Notes under the pieces: model-generated
What the model saw: the letters and a program-made list of their open reading frames with translations, nothing else
Told to the model about the DNA's origin: nothing
Database searches by the model: none
Program-made: the position numbers and the translations under genes
In this document: piece after piece, positions 34,998 through 43,496 of the stretch
Layout: the number at the start of each line of letters is the position of its first letter
How positions within the stretch are numbered: position 1 is the stretch's first letter
DNA from: Virgisporangium aliadipatigenens
GTDB taxonomy: Bacteria > Actinomycetota > Actinomycetes > Mycobacteriales > Micromonosporaceae
NCBI RefSeq assembly: GCF_016863615.1
Contig: NZ_BOPF01000002.1
Location: 496,001 to 560,000, forward strand
Length of the DNA stretch: 64,000 nucleotides
Reading direction: 5' to 3'

Positions 34998-35674
34998 ACA
35001 CGAGAGTTCTCGTCGTCGAGGACGACCCGATTCTGGCCGAGGCGCACGGCGAGTACGTGCGGCGACTGGCGGGTTTCACCCTGGTCGGGACCGTGCACCA
35101 CGGCGCCGAGTCGGTCGAAATCGTCAGCCGGGGCGGCGTCGACCTGATACTGCTGGACTTCTTCCTTCCGGACATCGACGGATTGGCGGTCTGCCGCAGA
35201 CTCCGGGCTCGCGGCTGCACCACCGACGTCATCGCCGTCACCTCGGAGCGCAGCCTGTCCGCCGTCCAGGAAGCGATCACGCTGGGCGTGGTGCAGTATC
35301 TGGTGAAGCCCTTCACCTTTGCCACGTTCGCCGACCGGCTGGGTCGCTACGCCGAATACCGTCGGATGATCACCGATCCGGCCGGTGTCGCCGCGCAGGG
35401 CGACGTCGATCGGGCCTTCGCGTCCCTTCGGACGCCGATCCGCCACCACCTGCCGAAAGGGCTCAGCGAAGAGACCCTCGCGGCACTGATCGGTGAACTG
35501 CGCGAGCACGACACCGCCGTCACCGCCACCGAGATCGCCGACGCCACGGGCACCTCGCGGGTTACGGCACGCCGTTACCTGGAGTACCTCACCGCCCAAC
35601 GGATGGTTGAGCGGGCGCTGCGGTACGGGTCCAAGGGGCGTCCGGAGCACGAATACCGGTGGAACCGCCGGTGA
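34994..35674 (+). CDS. CitB/DcuR-type response regulator
   Basis: Encodes 226 residues from a GTG at 34994 that overlaps the kinase TGA (GTGA). The receiver domain has the acidic pair E9-D10-D11, phospho-acceptor D55 in L-L-D-F-F-L-P, and K in L-V-K-P-F. The C-terminus is a winged-helix-like DNA-binding domain of the CitB/DcuR group (I-A-D-A-T-G-T-S-R-V-T-A-R-R-Y). It is the cognate partner of the upstream kinase and the probable activator of dctA. Confidence 0.92.
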   Translation: MNTRVLVVEDDPILAEAHGEYVRRLAGFTLVGTVHHGAESVEIVSRGGVDLILLDFFLPDIDGLAVCRRLRARGCTTDVIAVTSERSLSAVQEAITLGVVQYLVKPFTFATFADRLGRYAEYRRMITDPAGVAAQGDVDRAFASLRTPIRHHLPKGLSEETLAALIGELREHDTAVTATEIADATGTSRVTARRYLEYLTAQRMVERALRYGSKGRPEHEYRWNRR

Positions 35675-35715
35675 CGGTTGGTGGATCGATCCTGCTGCGG
35701 GCCGTTCGCGTTGAT

Positions 35716-36387
35716 CTAGCGGTTGGTGCGGGGAGACGGTTCCTTGCCCGGCCGGTTCGGGTGGTGAGCATCGGTGCCGTAGCGCGCAACCATGGTTCGC
35801 ACGGCTTCCTCCACAACCGCGGTCGTGCGAGCTGGGGTCACCGTCCAGTCCGGGAGTAGAAGGTTCGGCCAGAAAAGGTAGTTGGAGATCATTCCGAGGA
35901 ACTGGGTCGCCGCCATCTCCGGGTCGGCGATGTCTGCGCCTCCCGCGTCGCGCTCGGCCAGGAGGTAGATCCGCACGGAGTCGAAGTACGGCAGTTTGCC
36001 CTGTGCGAAGTGTGCTCTGGCCAGTTCGGGAAAGCGGGGCAGTTCGGCGATGACGATGCGAAACAGGTCGGTCATCTCCGGCCGGCTCAGCAGCGACGCG
36101 TAGCGCCGTCCCAGAACCGTCAGGCCGGCCGTCAGGTCACCGGCGGGCGGCACCTCGGCGACGTCGTTCTTGGCCCACGAGTCGATGACGATCGCATCGA
36201 ACAATGCTGCCTTTGTCGGAAACTGCTTGAACAGCGTTGCTTTCGACACGCCGGCTTTGTCTGCGACACGCGCCAGTGATGCCCGGTCGTAGCCCAGCTC
36301 GAGGAAAAGCTCGGTAGCGGCCTGCACGATGAGTGCGCGCTTCTCCTGCGCCACGCGCTGGTGATAGGCCGACGGTGCCGGGGTCAT
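35716..36387 (-). CDS. TetR-family repressor
   Basis: Encodes 223 residues from ATG 36387. Residues about 12-60 are the TetR helix-turn-helix (A-A-T-E-L-F-L-E-L-G-Y; V-A-D-K-A-G-V-S-K-A-T-L-F-K-Q-F). The C-terminal half is the AcrR-like ligand pocket. It diverges from an SDR gene, and two matching dyads (G-GTGAGT type) lie between them, so it most likely represses both itself and the SDR/F420-enzyme pair. Confidence 0.92.
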   Translation of the reverse strand: MTPAPSAYHQRVAQEKRALIVQAATELFLELGYDRASLARVADKAGVSKATLFKQFPTKAALFDAIVIDSWAKNDVAEVPPAGDLTAGLTVLGRRYASLLSRPEMTDLFRIVIAELPRFPELARAHFAQGKLPYFDSVRIYLLAERDAGGADIADPEMAATQFLGMISNYLFWPNLLLPDWTVTPARTTAVVEEAVRTMVARYGTDAHHPNRPGKEPSPRTNR

Positions 36388-36403
36388 GCGCCCATCATAG
36401 CGA

Positions 36404-36468
36404 GGTGAGTGGGTTGACTCACCACTTGAGGGGGCGTAGCTTCGGCATGGTGAGTCGCTCGACTCGCC
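36404..36468. promoter_or_regulatory. Two TetR operators
   Basis: Site 1 (36404-36423) is GGTGAGT-N6-ACTCACC with perfect arms. Site 2 (36449-36468) is GGTGAGTCG-CT-CGACTCGCC with one mismatch. The centres are 45 bp apart, between the TetR and SDR starts. The same half-site in both copies makes binding by the adjacent TetR protein likely. Confidence 0.82.
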
Positions 36469-36512
36469 ACCCGGTTCCGGGTTGTCGTGCTCGTACCTAC
36501 TCGGAGGATCTG

Positions 36513-37292
36513 ATGTCTCGCTTCGCCGACCAGACCGTTCTCGTGACCGGCGGGACCGGTGGGCAGGGAGCCGGCCACGTTCGCGCCTTGCACGCCGAAG
36601 GTGCCAACGTCGTCATCGGCGACGTGAATGCCGAGCGTGGTGCCGGCCTCGCCGCCGAGTTGGGAGACGGGGCGCGTTTCGTCCACCTCGACGTGTCCCG
36701 GGAGGAGTCGTGGGTTGCCGCCGTCGCGGAGACCGAGAAGACCTTCGGTGCGCTCACCATCCTGGTCAACAACGCCGGGGTGCAGAACCCGCCGGCCCTC
36801 ATCGAGTCCACCGACGCGGCCACGTGGGCTCGCATCCTCGACATCAATCTCACCGGCACCTTCCTCGGCATCAAGACAGGCGCCCCGGCGCTGCGGCGCG
36901 CGGGAGGAGGAGTGATCGTCAACATCGCCTCCACCATGGGCATCGGCGGTACCGCCTTCTACGCGCCCTACGTCGCCAGCAAGTGGGCGATTCGAGGGCT
37001 TACCCGGACCGCTGCCCTCGAGCTGGGGCGCGACAACATCCGCGTCAATACAATCCACCCGGGCGTTGTCGCCACCCCGTTCATCACCGAGCCGGCCGCC
37101 GGCAGCGACGCCCCGATCGCCGACTTCTACTCGCCCGAGCCGTTCGCCGTCCCGCGACTAGGCCAGCCCGCCGACATCACCGCGCTGCTGTTGTTCCTGA
37201 CGTCGCCGGACGCGGCCTTCATCACCGGCGCCGAGTACGTCATCGACGGGGGACTGCTCCTGGGCCCCGCACTGCAGAAGGAAGCCGCATGA
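36513..37292 (+). CDS. SDR-family oxidoreductase
   Basis: Encodes 259 residues from ATG 36513, with CGGAGG upstream. It shows T-G-G-T-G-G-Q-G (cofactor), N-N-A-G, the Ser of N-I-A-S-T, the catalytic Y-V-A-S-K and C-terminal I-D-G-G. It resembles 3-alpha/3-beta-hydroxysteroid and cyclohexanol dehydrogenases of the SDR family. It is under the TetR operators and overlaps an F420-type reductase gene by ATGA, so the two enzymes probably act on the same compound. Confidence 0.9.
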   Translation: MSRFADQTVLVTGGTGGQGAGHVRALHAEGANVVIGDVNAERGAGLAAELGDGARFVHLDVSREESWVAAVAETEKTFGALTILVNNAGVQNPPALIESTDAATWARILDINLTGTFLGIKTGAPALRRAGGGVIVNIASTMGIGGTAFYAPYVASKWAIRGLTRTAALELGRDNIRVNTIHPGVVATPFITEPAAGSDAPIADFYSPEPFAVPRLGQPADITALLLFLTSPDAAFITGAEYVIDGGLLLGPALQKEAA

Positions 37293-37750
37293 ACCCCGCG
37301 GACCGGCCCGGTGAGCAGCGCGCGCTCGACCCGCTGGCACACCTGCCGCACGAGATCAGACGCGCCATCGAGATCACGCCCGCAGCCGGAACCCGCGAAC
37401 GAATCGTGGACATCACCACCACCGGCCGGCGCACCGGACGACCCCGCCGCATCGAGATCTTCTTCTACCGCGCCAACGGCGCAACGTATCTGTGCAGCGG
37501 AGCAGGCGGAGGCCCGACCGGCTGGTACGCGAACCTACGAGCGAACCCGACATTCACGTTCCACCTCAAGAACGGCATCAGCGCGGACCTGCCGGCGCGC
37601 GCGACCACCGTCACCGATCCCACGGAACGGGCGGCGGTGATCGCGGCGATTGTCGACGACCTCAACCAGCCTCACGACCCCGGCACCATCAGGCCCACCC
37701 ATCCAGACGACTGGGCCACCAGCAGGCTGATGCGAATCGACTTCCGCTGA
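37289..37750 (+). CDS. Deazaflavin (F420)-dependent nitroreductase-family protein
   Basis: Encodes 153 residues from ATG 37289, overlapping the SDR stop (ATGA). The split beta-barrel fold of the Ddn/DUF385 family is indicated by T-T-G-R-R-T-G-R-P-R-R-I-E and by G-W-Y-A-N-L-R-A-N-P. Family members use reduced F420 (sometimes FMN) to reduce quinones, nitro groups or enones. Pairing with an SDR under a TetR repressor suggests detoxification or modification of a small ketone or quinone. Confidence 0.87.
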   Translation: MNPADRPGEQRALDPLAHLPHEIRRAIEITPAAGTRERIVDITTTGRRTGRPRRIEIFFYRANGATYLCSGAGGGPTGWYANLRANPTFTFHLKNGISADLPARATTVTDPTERAAVIAAIVDDLNQPHDPGTIRPTHPDDWATSRLMRIDFR

Positions 37751-37916
37751 GCCGCCTCACACGGGGTGAAGCAGCGCGCGCCGTTGCCGACGCGGGGCAC
37801 GTATCGACCCACCGTTCGTCATCGCGGCGGAGGCATACACGGACCGGCAACGGCTGGTTCCACCGCCGCCCGACGGCGACGAGCGCTGCTGCCGGTGTGG
37901 GCCGATCCGATGGTGC

Positions 37917-38320
37917 TCAGGACTTCACGCGGGTCATCGTCCCGGAGTAGAAGCTGGTGTTTTGTGAGCGCGTCGTCGTTGCACGTGTACCGCTCGGGTT
38001 CCAGGCTCATGGTGAGCGTGCCGTAGAGGATGTTGTCGTAGACCACCTGAGACGGTGCCGCCGGGGCGGTAGGTCGTGACGTGCCTGCCGTCGGTGAGTC
38101 GGAACGGTGTCGGCCGGCCGTCGATGGTGGGGTTCCCCGTGGCCGTGGTGGTTTCCCGGTCGCCGAGCAGGCACGCATCGACGCCGGCCCGATAGTTGGG
38201 TGCGGCACTGGGCGATACGGACGGGGCTCGCGCTGCCGACGGCGCCGGAAGGGCCGGTGCTGGGCCCGCCGGAGGCGCCGGAGCTGGATCACCTGCGGTT
38301 GCGCCACGGTCTCCGGGCGA
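37917..38320 (-). pseudogene. Frameshifted remnant of a Pro-rich, probably secreted protein
   Basis: Three minus-strand frames join into one plausible protein. A Pro/Ala-rich linker (D-P-A-P-A-P-P-A-G-P) leads into N-Y-R-A-G-V-D-A-C-L-L-G-D-R and then D-G-R-H-V-T-T-Y-R-P-G-G. A shift near 38050 continues V-Y-D-N-I-L-Y-G-T-L-T-M-S-L and Y-T-C-N-D-D-A-L-T. A second shift at an A-run near 37962 gives N-T-S-F-Y-S-G-T-M-T-R-V-K-S and a stop at 37917. No start or signal peptide remains, because the frame is stopped near 38321. No family was recognised. Confidence 0.5.
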
Positions 38321-38365
38321 TCAATCGGGTGGCGGCAGGCTGTCGGGACTGGCGATGATGATCCC

Positions 38366-38875
38366 GTGGAGGATCTCGGACGGGCGGCCGACGACTACAT
38401 CCTTGGACTCGTCGGTGCGGAAGAGTTGCCGCTGGCAGCCGCGCAGGCGTTGGCGCGTGGCGTAGACTCGCCGGCCTTGCGGGAACTGGCCGGGCTGGGG
38501 CGGGCAGACGTTCGAGACGCGACTGATCTGTTCGACCGGGCGATGAGCGAACTGGGACGCCCGCTGCGGGCGCCGAGGGCAGTGCTGTGGGAACAAGCCC
38601 GGCAGGTAGCCGCTGGGCTGCTGGCCGGGACGGCAACCACCCCGGTGGCGGCCGGGCGAATCGCTGCCCTGCTGTGCAGTGCGGACCATCTCGACGAGCG
38701 CGGACGTTCCTCGGAACTCGCGACGCGCTTCGAGGTCTTGTCGGTTGACTGGGATGACTACCCGAACGATCGTCCAGCGATCGCCGAGCAGATCAAGGCA
38801 GCCGCTCGTGAGGTGATGGATCAGTCAGGCACTCGGCTCGACGGCCCGAGCAAGAAATTCCTGATGTCTCCATAA
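38366..38875 (+). CDS. Conserved actinobacterial protein of unknown function
   Basis: Encodes 169 residues from GTG 38366; the frame is open further upstream but that part is Arg/Gly-rich and overlaps the pseudogene, so the later start is preferred despite a weak ribosome site. The protein is mostly helical and acidic, beginning E-D-L-G-R-A-A-D-D-Y-I-L-G-L and containing L-A-R-G-V-D-S-P-A-L-R-E-L-A-G. It has no membrane span, signal peptide or catalytic motif. Function cannot be assigned. Confidence 0.65.
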   Translation: MEDLGRAADDYILGLVGAEELPLAAAQALARGVDSPALRELAGLGRADVRDATDLFDRAMSELGRPLRAPRAVLWEQARQVAAGLLAGTATTPVAAGRIAALLCSADHLDERGRSSELATRFEVLSVDWDDYPNDRPAIAEQIKAAAREVMDQSGTRLDGPSKKFLMSP

Positions 38876-38955
38876 CGCCGGCGCCGCTCATTCCACATTG
38901 GAGCAGTGGTGCGGAGGCTTCTCGGGGCGCGCGAGTACGCGATCAAACCGGAGTC

Positions 38956-39675
38956 TCAGCGCTCCAACGTTCGCTCGGCTCTTTGCCGGACGGCGGGTTC
39001 CGGGTCATCCAGCGCGGCCAGGCATCGTTCGCGATGGCCGGGCTCGCCGAGTTGGCGAAGCAGTTCGATGGAGATCTCGCGCCGTTGAGGGCTCGGGTCG
39101 GTGAGCCCTCGGCGCGCGAGGTCGACAACCACCTCGGTCATCCGTGGTGATCGACTGGCGAGGGCTCGCAGAGTCGCCATCGCTGCACCCTGTACCGAGG
39201 CGTTCGGGTCCGCCAGGCCGTGCACCAGGGTTCGCAGAATGGAGTCGTCGACGGTGTGGGCGGCGCGTAGACCGGTCAGCGCCGAGCACCGTACCGGGTC
39301 GGTGTGGTCGCGCGCGACGGAGACAAGTGCGGCTGCGGCATTGTCGGCATCAAGGCTGATCAAGGTCCTGATCGCTGCCTCGCGCACGGCGTAGTCGTCG
39401 TCGGTGACGGCAGCCATCACCACGGATGCGGATCGCGAGGCCGGTAGGGCACCAAGACCGCGAATGGCCCTGATGCGAACCCTGGGGCTGGTGTCACGTG
39501 CTGCATGCACGAGGGTCGATGCAATGGTGTCGTGCTCAACGCTGGCCGGCAACTGTCGGCCGGCCACTGTCCCCAGGCCCGTGATCGCCGCACGTCGCTC
39601 TGCCTCGTCGGCCGACGAGGACCGTCGCAACAGATCCATCACCTCGTGGCGGAGGGCCTCGCCGGGTTCGTTCAT
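38956..39675 (-). CDS. HEAT-repeat protein
   Basis: Encodes 239 residues from ATG 39675, preceded by AGAGG. At least five HEAT-like helical pairs of about 32-35 residues are visible, with the phased R-x-x-A-I-x-x-L-G and D-P-x-x-x-V-R pattern (V-R-I-R-A-I-R-G-L-G; V-R-E-A-A-I-R-T-L). These scaffolds mediate protein contacts; some resemble phycobilisome-lyase-type or alkylpurine-glycosylase repeats, but no catalytic residues are apparent. It stands alone and diverges from an AraC regulator. Confidence 0.85.
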   Translation of the reverse strand: MNEPGEALRHEVMDLLRRSSSADEAERRAAITGLGTVAGRQLPASVEHDTIASTLVHAARDTSPRVRIRAIRGLGALPASRSASVVMAAVTDDDYAVREAAIRTLISLDADNAAAALVSVARDHTDPVRCSALTGLRAAHTVDDSILRTLVHGLADPNASVQGAAMATLRALASRSPRMTEVVVDLARRGLTDPSPQRREISIELLRQLGEPGHRERCLAALDDPEPAVRQRAERTLER

Positions 39676-39856
39676 CCTCTGATCTTCCCAGTCTCGGAAG
39701 TGAACGTCAGCATCCGCCCTTTGTCGCTGCGGATCGACTCCGTCTGTTGTCGCGCGGGCTGCCGCCGGGCGCGCACCGGCATGACGCATGGTGGAGCAAC
39801 GAAGACGACCCGAGGAGCACGGCCGGCGGCTACACAGTCGCCGTTATCGTTGACCG

Positions 39857-40810
39857 GTGGTCGGCAACCTTGAGGCGTTTGCGGACGAGTTGGCCGCCAG
39901 TGGGTTTCCGCCGCTGGTCAACAAGTTGGCCGGGGCAGGCTTCCAGGGCCGGGTTGCCACCCGCAACCTTGGGTCGCTGCGGCTGGTCTGCCTCGACACG
40001 CCCGAGAGCGTCTGTATCGGGCGGGAGCGCGATGCCCGCGATGGGGAGAACCTGGCGGTCAAGGTGATGATCCGGGGCCGGACGTGGATCGAGCAGGGGC
40101 GCGGCGACGCCGAGCTCGGGCCGGCCGATCTGGTGCTGCTCGATCCCACGCGTTCGCTCCGGTTCGAGAGCACCGCCTCGGCGCACGTCACTATCCTCGT
40201 TCCGCGCCGGGAGCTTCGGATCCGGCCGGCGCAGATCGACCGGCTCATCGGTACACGCATCGACGGCAGCCATGGTCCGGGTGCTCTCGTCTCTGTGCTG
40301 GCCCGGGAGTCGGCGCGGCTGGCCACCGGGTTCCGTGAGGTAGAGGCGCTGCGGTCGGCGGCGGCCGTCGTCGAGCTGATCGCGGTCGCACTGGAGGCCC
40401 GGCTGGGCGACGAACAGCCGGCTGCGGACGAGGTGCTGCGCGACCGGATCGCCGGCTACATCGAGGCCCGGCTGGCCGATCCCGAGCTCTCCCCGCCCAG
40501 CATCGCCGCCGCCCACCACATCTCGGTACGCCGGCTGCACAAGCTGTTCGAGGGCCAGCCGCTCACCGTTGCGGCCCTGATCCGTCGTCGCCGTCTGGAG
40601 CGCTGCCGGGCCGAGTTGACCGGAGGCGGACGTACGGTCACCGCCGTGGCCGCCCGCTGGGGGTTCTCCGATGCCACCCATTTCAGCAAGCTGTTCAAGG
40701 CGACGTACGGCTACAACGCCCGCGCACTGGTAACCAGCAACCGTGCGCGGACGACCAAGACACGCACAACCGACCCGGAACAGGATGGTGGTCAACGAAG
40801 CAGGCAATAG
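39857..40810 (+). CDS. AraC-family regulator
   Basis: Encodes 317 residues from GTG 39857. An N-terminal cupin-like sensory domain of the AraC-binding (AraC_binding_2/TetR-independent) type spans about 1-190. The C-terminal double helix-turn-helix spans about 205-300 (I-A-A-A-H-H-I-S-V-R-R-L-H-K-L-F; V-A-A-R-W-G-F-S-D-A-T-H-F-S-K-L-F-K). A short basic tail follows. A cupin gene begins 15 bp downstream in the same direction, with a broken dehydrogenase after it, so it probably regulated that small operon. Confidence 0.9.
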   Translation: MVGNLEAFADELAASGFPPLVNKLAGAGFQGRVATRNLGSLRLVCLDTPESVCIGRERDARDGENLAVKVMIRGRTWIEQGRGDAELGPADLVLLDPTRSLRFESTASAHVTILVPRRELRIRPAQIDRLIGTRIDGSHGPGALVSVLARESARLATGFREVEALRSAAAVVELIAVALEARLGDEQPAADEVLRDRIAGYIEARLADPELSPPSIAAAHHISVRRLHKLFEGQPLTVAALIRRRRLERCRAELTGGGRTVTAVAARWGFSDATHFSKLFKATYGYNARALVTSNRARTTKTRTTDPEQDGGQRSRQ

Positions 40811-40825
40811 CAATGGGAGAACGTC

Positions 40826-41287
40826 GTGGCGAAGGTAAACATCGTCCGTCCCGGTGAGGGCGAGATCCTCGGCAGCGGGGCGCAGCAGATCCGGATTCTG
40901 GAGAACGGCGAGCACACCGACCACCGGCTGGGGTTCGCCGAGGTCACCATTCCGCCGGGTACCCCGAGCCCGTTGCAGCACCGCCATGCCCAGCACGACG
41001 AGGGTTTCTACGTGCTGGCGGGAACGTTCCGGTTCACCGTCGGCGAGGACCAATACGACGCCGGGCCGGGCACCTGGGTCATCGTGCCGACCGGAGCGCC
41101 GCACACGTTCGCCAACGTCGGCGACGAGAACGCGGTCATGCTGAACACGTTCACGCCGGATCTGTACGTGCAGTATTTCCGCGACTTCAAGGCCATGATT
41201 GATTCCGGGCAGCCGGTCAACGCCGAGACCATGAAACCGCTGTGGAAGAACTACGCCACCGAGATCTCGAACGAATACGCTTCGTGA
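40826..41287 (+). CDS. Cupin-domain protein
   Basis: Encodes 153 residues from GTG 40826, preceded by GGGAGA. The conserved cupin motif 1 contains Q-H-R-H-A-Q-H-D-E-G-F-Y-V-L, and motif 2 contains G-A-P-H-T-F-A-N-V, giving a 3-His/1-Glu metal site. Small single-domain cupins of this kind include quercetinase-like dioxygenases and metal-dependent isomerases. It follows an AraC regulator and overlaps the start of a degraded alcohol dehydrogenase gene (GTGA). Confidence 0.88.
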   Translation: MAKVNIVRPGEGEILGSGAQQIRILENGEHTDHRLGFAEVTIPPGTPSPLQHRHAQHDEGFYVLAGTFRFTVGEDQYDAGPGTWVIVPTGAPHTFANVGDENAVMLNTFTPDLYVQYFRDFKAMIDSGQPVNAETMKPLWKNYATEISNEYAS

Positions 41288-41577
41288 AGCGCCTTCAGTA
41301 CGAGCGCTACGGCGGCCCGGAGGTAATGCGCTCGCAGAGTTCGAGCCACTACGACCGGGTCCGGATGAGGTTCTCGTACGCGTGCGGGCGGCTGCTTCCA
41401 ATTCGCTGGACCGGAAGATGCGCAACGGCGAGATGAAGCCGATGACCGGTCGCTTCTTCCCGGGCGCTGGGGCACGACTTCGCCGGAGTCGTCGAGGCGG
41501 TCGGCGCCGGTGTCACCCGCTGGAGGCCGGCGACGCGGTACTCGGCGTGGCTCGGTTCCGGGAGGCGGGGCGTCCGC
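41284..41577 (+). pseudogene. Zinc-type alcohol dehydrogenase/quinone oxidoreductase pseudogene
   Basis: The reading begins at GTG 41284 (M-K-R-L-Q-Y-E-R-Y-G-G-P-E-V). It then shifts to L-A-E-F-E-P-L-R-P-G-P-D-E-V-L-V, again to A-L-G-H-D-F-A-G-V-V-E-A-V-G-A-G, and again to E-A-G-D-A-V-L-G-V-A-R-F. Joined, these match the first 95 or so residues of MDR-family dehydrogenases. At least three frameshifts occur in 290 bp and the remaining 200-plus residues (Rossmann domain) are gone. It would have been the third gene of the AraC-cupin operon. Confidence 0.85.
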
Positions 41578-41669
41578 CGAGATCGGATGCATGGAAGTCG
41601 ACATGTGCGCGCGCGAGGACGGCAATGCGGTCACTCGAAACGACAGGCCCGACCCTGCGAGGCCTGGGC

Positions 41670-42185
41670 TCATCGAACTGTGGTGTCGATCAGCGAGGTC
41701 AGCGCCGGGAGCAGCGCCTCCGCCGCGACGATGACGCTGGCGACAGGGCGGTTCTGCTCGCCGGTGAACTGCTGTGCAATCGTGGTCAGCTCAGGTTCGG
41801 CGACCGTGGTGGGGCCGATGCCCTCGACCGTCTCCAGCGGGCCGACGCCGCCGGCGAGCAGCCACAGGTAGTCGCCGAGGTCCGCAGCGATCACATGCAG
41901 TTCACCCTCCGAGCCGAGGAACACGAGTGGCTGGGTCTCGATCGGGTGCTCGGGTTCGCGTATCCAGATGGCGGCCAACCCGCCGGTCCCGTCCTGCCCG
42001 AAGACTCGGAACGGTGCTGGACCGGCCGACGGGTTGCCGGTCCATGACCGCCACCACTCGGACGCCTCGACGGACCACATGAACTCGTCGTACGGCTCGA
42101 AGTCGTAACCGTCGTGGTCCGTCGAGAAGTCTTCGGCGTGTGCCGCGGCCAGCGGGCCCGGGAGCACGCGGTCCTCGTCCCGCAT
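41670..42185 (-). CDS. SUKH (SMI1/KNR4)-like protein
   Basis: Encodes 171 residues from ATG 42185. It resembles SUKH-superfamily proteins in having an aromatic motif (E-W-W-R-S-W-T-G-N-P), a G-G-L-A-A-I-W segment and a strand such as P-L-V-F-L-G-S-E-G-E-L-H-V followed by D-L-G-D-Y-L-W-L-L-A-G-G-V-G. SUKH proteins are common immunity proteins for polymorphic toxins, but many are orphans. No toxin gene is adjacent here; the annexin toxin-like gene is 36 kb away. The call is moderately supported. Confidence 0.65.
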   Translation of the reverse strand: MRDEDRVLPGPLAAAHAEDFSTDHDGYDFEPYDEFMWSVEASEWWRSWTGNPSAGPAPFRVFGQDGTGGLAAIWIREPEHPIETQPLVFLGSEGELHVIAADLGDYLWLLAGGVGPLETVEGIGPTTVAEPELTTIAQQFTGEQNRPVASVIVAAEALLPALTSLIDTTVR

Positions 42186-42399
42186 GGGCGAAGTCTATGA
42201 GGGCTGCACTGCGGCGAAGGAATGCGGAGCCGAGCCGGAAGAGCCCTCCGCACCTCGGCCGGGCTTGGGTATGGCCTTGACGTCGTCACCGAGTTCGCTG
42301 ACCCCGACCTGGAGCGCAGCTGCAGGAAGACGGCTTCATCTGCTGCTTCCCCCACGCGGGCGGCAGAAATGGGCGGCTGGTTGGCGGCTCAGTCGCAGA

Positions 42400-42840
42400 T
42401 CACGATGGCCAGCTCGAGGTCAGGCCGTTCTCGATGAGCCGTGCAGCGCGGCGGACGTCGGTGGTGACCTCGTTGTGCAGTTTCGCGGGATCCGATGTGG
42501 TGGCCAGGTGACGGCGCAGGCTTTGGAACTGGACCCGCCAGAGGCCGAGCAGCGCTGCGGCGGCGATCTGCGGCTCGGGGTCGCCGGGGGATAGGCCGAC
42601 CCGCTCGGCGAGCAGTTCCGCGGCCACGGTGACGAAGCGGTCCATCGTGTCGCTCTGGTAGGCGCGGAGCGAGGGGGTGGCGTCGATCAACTCGCCGAAG
42701 CGCCGGTAGCCGGCGATCGCCGAGTCCGGGTCGCCGCTTGCGGCCAGGCCGGCGGTCATGGCGGTGAGCTCGGCGTCGAGGATGCGCAGCGCCGCCTGCA
42801 CGGGCGGTACCGCGCCGTTCCGGCCGTCCTGGAGCAGACC
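42400..42840 (-). pseudogene. TetR-family C-terminal fragment lacking the DNA-binding domain
   Basis: The frame (longest start GTG 42801) encodes a helical TetR ligand-domain sequence: F-G-E-L-I-D-A-T-P-S-L-R-A-Y-Q-S and A-A-A-L-L-G-L-W-R-V-Q-F are characteristic of the C-terminal half of AcrR-type regulators. The sequence upstream on this strand holds no helix-turn-helix in any frame. The gene has therefore lost its N-terminus, or its remnant is beyond recognition. It is called a pseudogene; a functional stand-alone ligand domain is less likely. Confidence 0.6.
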
Positions 42841-43027
42841 TATCGACGACCAGCGACGAGTTCGTAGCGAAGCCCTGCCGCCGCTGCCACGAGACTTCGT
42901 AGCCGGCCGTTCGGGTCGCGCGAGAACTGGTCCTGCCCTCGAATCGAGCCTTCGACTTCATGGCGTGGGATTGCGCGCTGCGATCGGACCGGTTGGGCCG
43001 TCGCCGTGACCCGTTCAGGCCGCTATC

Positions 43028-43393
43028 GTGCTCCGGGTGGGCCCGTTCGAACGGCGGAATGAGGAACTGTTCACCGTCCATGGACCTGGGCGATCGGCAC
43101 CGGACATCGAATCGATGGCAGGTCCCGGTTTCCGCATGCCGGTGGCTGATGTCTTCGTTATCGCGGGTCGGGGGACGGTGGTCACCGGGAGGGTCGAGGC
43201 CGGCGCGGTCACAGTGGGTGCCCAGGTCACAATCGAGCGCGCGGGGCGGCCGCCGCTCGCGGTCGAGATCGCGGCCATTGAAATGTTCCGGAAGATGATT
43301 GGGCGGGCCGGTGCGGGCGACAGTGTCGGCCTGCTGTTTCGAGGGCTGGCCCGCACCGAGATCGTCGCTGGCGACGTGGTCCGCACCTTATGA
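43028..43393 (+). CDS. Stand-alone EF-Tu domain II-like protein
   Basis: Encodes 121 residues from GTG 43028 (an internal ATG at 43114 is an alternative). Residues about 35-121 match the second domain of EF-Tu: F-R-M-P-V-A-D-V-F, G-R-G-T-V-V-T-G-R-V-E-A-G, A-I-E-M-F-R-K and A-G-D-S-V-G-L-L-F-R-G. The GTPase domain is absent and no frame upstream supplies it. Small EF-Tu-like proteins of about this size recur in actinobacteria, so this is a real family rather than a recent fragment. Their function is unknown. Confidence 0.78.
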   Translation: MLRVGPFERRNEELFTVHGPGRSAPDIESMAGPGFRMPVADVFVIAGRGTVVTGRVEAGAVTVGAQVTIERAGRPPLAVEIAAIEMFRKMIGRAGAGDSVGLLFRGLARTEIVAGDVVRTL

Positions 43394-43496
43394 CCTTGGT
43401 GGTGGGCTGATCGGCGACCCGTGCCGGCTGGGGCGTGCGCGAAGCTGGAGCACCGCGCCGAGGCAGCCGATTTCTCGTCCCGGGCGGGCGATCAGT

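Noticed and set aside
42222-42399. Short plus-strand phrase resembling a type II thioesterase (C-C-F-P-H-A-G-G)
   Set aside because: Only about ten residues match and no frame continues it; it may be a trace of a lost gene but cannot be supported.
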